Assembly: GCA_913064755.1 (NCBI GenBank)
Contig: CAJYBQ010000178.1
Span: 1 to 6,808, forward strand
Source of the DNA: an uncultured Alphaproteobacteria bacterium
GTDB taxonomy: Bacteria > Pseudomonadota > Alphaproteobacteria > Minwuiales > Minwuiaceae
Direction of reading: 5' to 3'
DNA length: 6,808 bases
A program made the translations under genes and the position numbers. This document shows, one piece after another, positions 5,879 to 6,808 of the stretch; position 1 is the stretch's first letter, and each line of letters starts with the position of its first letter. Below the pieces are notes generated by a model, which was not told the origin of the DNA, searched no databases, and worked only from the letters and a program-made list of their open reading frames with translations.

Positions 5879-5885
5879 GAGGGAG
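5879..5885 (+). promoter_or_regulatory. Ribosome binding site fixing the rpoH start
   Basis: GAGGGAG lies 8 nt before the ATG at 5894 and sets the start there. The open frame extends upstream to a TTG at 5690, but that stretch holds the hairpins and encodes nothing resembling a sigma factor. Confidence 0.8.
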
Positions 5886-5893
5886 ATGATATC

Positions 5894-6568
5894 ATGGCTG
5901 CACGTTCAACGATGCCTGCGATCAGTCCGGAGGGAAGCCTCAGCCTCTACCTGGATCAGATCCGCAAGGTCCCGATGCGGGAGCCGGAGCAGGAATACAT
6001 GCTCGCCAAGCGCTGGACGGAACACGAGGACATGAACGCAGCACACAAGATGGTGACGTCGCATCTGCGGCTGGTGGCCAAGATCGCCATGGGTTACCGC
6101 GGCTATGGCCTGCCGGTGCAGGAGCTGAGTTCCGAAGGCAACGTCGGGATGATGCAAGCGGTGAAGCGCTTTGACCCTGAACGCGGTTTTCGTCTCGCCA
6201 CCTATGCGATGTGGTGGATCCGCGCAGCGATCCAAGAGTACATCCTGCATTCATGGTCCCTGGTTAAGATGGGGACGACGGCTGCACAGAAAAAATTATT
6301 CTTCAATCTTCGTCGTATCAAAGGTGAGATCGAAGCCATCGATGATGGTGACATCGATCCCTGGGAGGTTGCCGCTTTTGTACGAGACGGCTTGGGATTG
6401 GCCAAGACGGTCGACCTAGATCCTGAAATTGTCACGGTTTCCGAAGGTATCGAGATTGACGTCTCTGGGATCAAAGGAAGCCTCATTTTTGAAGGATGGG
6501 CCAATGGATCCGCGGGCGTCGGAGGATACCCCGAATGGCGCCGCACTGAGGTTGTTCTACCGAAATAG
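5894..6568 (+). CDS. rpoH: RpoH (sigma-32) N-terminal half fused to an unrelated tail
   Basis: This 224-residue product starts as a heat-shock sigma factor. Region 1.2 covers about 12-45, region 2.1-2.2 about 48-92 (HLRLVAKIAMGYRGYGLP, then EGNVGMMQAVKRFDPERG), and region 2.3-2.4 about 99-128 (FRLATYAMWWIR, EYILHSWSLVKMG). The RpoH box QKKLFFNLR at 132-140 is diagnostic of sigma-32. Family resemblance stops near residue 157 (GDIDPWEV). The last 67 or so residues are not RpoH: the expected region 3 and the region 4 helix-turn-helix that binds the -35 element are absent, so it is some 60-75 residues short. The tail still has coding-like codons, so this is not simple noise after a frameshift. 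Conserved positions also differ (ELSSEGNVGM, EYILHSW). It is probably a chimeric or broken gene and unlikely to work as a normal sigma factor. Confidence 0.8.
   Translation: MAARSTMPAISPEGSLSLYLDQIRKVPMREPEQEYMLAKRWTEHEDMNAAHKMVTSHLRLVAKIAMGYRGYGLPVQELSSEGNVGMMQAVKRFDPERGFRLATYAMWWIRAAIQEYILHSWSLVKMGTTAAQKKLFFNLRRIKGEIEAIDDGDIDPWEVAAFVRDGLGLAKTVDLDPEIVTVSEGIEIDVSGIKGSLIFEGWANGSAGVGGYPEWRRTEVVLPK
6360..6568 (+). other. Unrecognised coding-like segment fused in frame to rpoH
   Basis: About 69 codons after the end of RpoH homology read VAAFVRDGLGLAK, then a beta-rich stretch with IEIDVSGIKGSLIFEGWANG, ending EWRRTEVVLPK and TAG. Codons favour G/A at position one and avoid stops, as in a real C-terminal domain. 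Base composition is lower in GC than upstream DNA. I do not recognise the domain. It may be the 3' end of a different gene joined here by recombination, insertion or misassembly. The left limit is approximate. Confidence 0.4.
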
Positions 6569-6637
6569 AAAAAGCAGCACCATAGAATATCTGGCGTATG
6601 GGCAAGTCTTCATCGGGCAGGCTCATGCGCCATTTCT

Positions 6638-6808
6638 TTAGCCCTTCAACAAGGTCGCCAAGAGCACTTCTACAATGTCCTGCCAGACCTCACTCATCCC
6701 AATCCACAGCATCACGAAAAGCAGCCCGCCGTAGCGAAACATCCACCGCTCCAAGGCCCAGCTCTCTTGCGGCGGCAACAATAAAGTCAAGCAGCGGTAG
6801 CTATCGTT
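6638..6808 (-). CDS. Probable partial gene for a hydrophobic protein (C-terminus only)
   Basis: On the minus strand an open frame enters from the window edge at 6808 and ends at TAA (6638-6640), giving 56 residues with no required start in view. It contains LERWMFRYGGLLFVMLWIGM at 19-38, a likely short membrane segment, followed by an amphipathic end DIVEVLLATLLKG. The opposite strand in this region reads as Ser/Ala/Arg-rich sequence typical of antisense. It converges on the chimeric rpoH, 69 bp away. I recognise no family. Base composition is lower in GC than the housekeeping genes to the left. Confidence 0.42.
   Translation of the reverse strand, partial: NDSYRCLTLLLPPQESWALERWMFRYGGLLFVMLWIGMSEVWQDIVEVLLATLLKG

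Noticed and set aside
5690..5893. N-terminal extension of the sigma factor from a TTG at 5690
   Set aside because: The extension covers the leader hairpins, is not RpoH-like, and the ATG at 5894 has a good Shine-Dalgarno and the expected family N-terminus.
6483..6626. 47-codon minus-strand frame starting MSLPDEDLPIRQIF, 12 bp after the edge gene stop
   Set aside because: The first residues look plausible, but it is short, has only a weak ribosome binding site, and most of it lies opposite the rpoH tail frame, which has better codon character.
6429..6641. 70-codon + frame overlapping the rpoH tail, considered as the frameshifted rest of rpoH
   Set aside because: It shows none of the expected RpoH region 3-4 motifs such as the region 4 helix-turn-helix, so a simple frameshift does not explain the lost C-terminus.
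1..6808. CRISPR array, tRNA, integron site, complete insertion sequence or toxin-antitoxin pair
   Set aside because: No regularly spaced direct repeats, tRNA-like cloverleaf, transposase motif or matching terminal repeats were seen on either strand by eye.

Overview
The window is high-GC, gene-dense chromosomal DNA, most likely from an alphaproteobacterium. Three things point there: the sigma-32-like protein carries the RpoH box in its alphaproteobacterial form, the rluD-rpoH neighbourhood with a small one-TM protein and a JAMM protein is one I associate with that class, and AT-rich promoters are scarce. The taxonomic call is from memory of gene neighbourhoods, not a search.

Layout. (1) 1-202: left edge, a possible 3' end of a + strand gene and a weak hairpin. 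(2) 203-2465, minus strand: a tightly coupled cluster transcribed yqgE/algH, epoxide hydrolase, MaoC-like dehydratase. Both junctions are ATGA start/stop overlaps. (3) 2466-2837: divergent intergenic region, then a 66-residue lipoprotein on +, ending 12 bp from a convergent gene. (4) 2850-4701, minus strand: a second coupled cluster transcribed one-TM protein, JAMM/MPN metalloprotease-like protein, low-specificity threonine aldolase. (5) 4700-5680, plus strand: RluD-type pseudouridine synthase, whose ATG overlaps the ATG of the divergent one-TM gene (CATG). (6) 5681-5893: leader of the sigma factor gene with several strong inverted repeats. (7) 5894-6568: an RpoH (sigma-32) gene that starts normally, keeps regions 1.2-2.4 and the RpoH box, then leaves the family near residue 157 and ends at residue 224 without regions 3 and 4. 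(8) 6569-6808: right edge, with a probable partial minus-strand gene for a hydrophobic protein.

Most of the window is ordinary housekeeping and metabolic DNA. Two places deserve attention. The sigma factor leader holds overlapping, mutually exclusive hairpins, a 9-N9-9 palindrome and a 13-bp stem just before the ribosome binding site, and one palindrome arm is also complementary to the Shine-Dalgarno sequence. The rpoH gene itself becomes a chimera with a coding-like but unrelated tail, and base composition falls from about 6290 to the window end. This is either a recombination or insertion boundary or an assembly junction. No CRISPR array, tRNA, rRNA, transposase or complete insertion sequence was seen.
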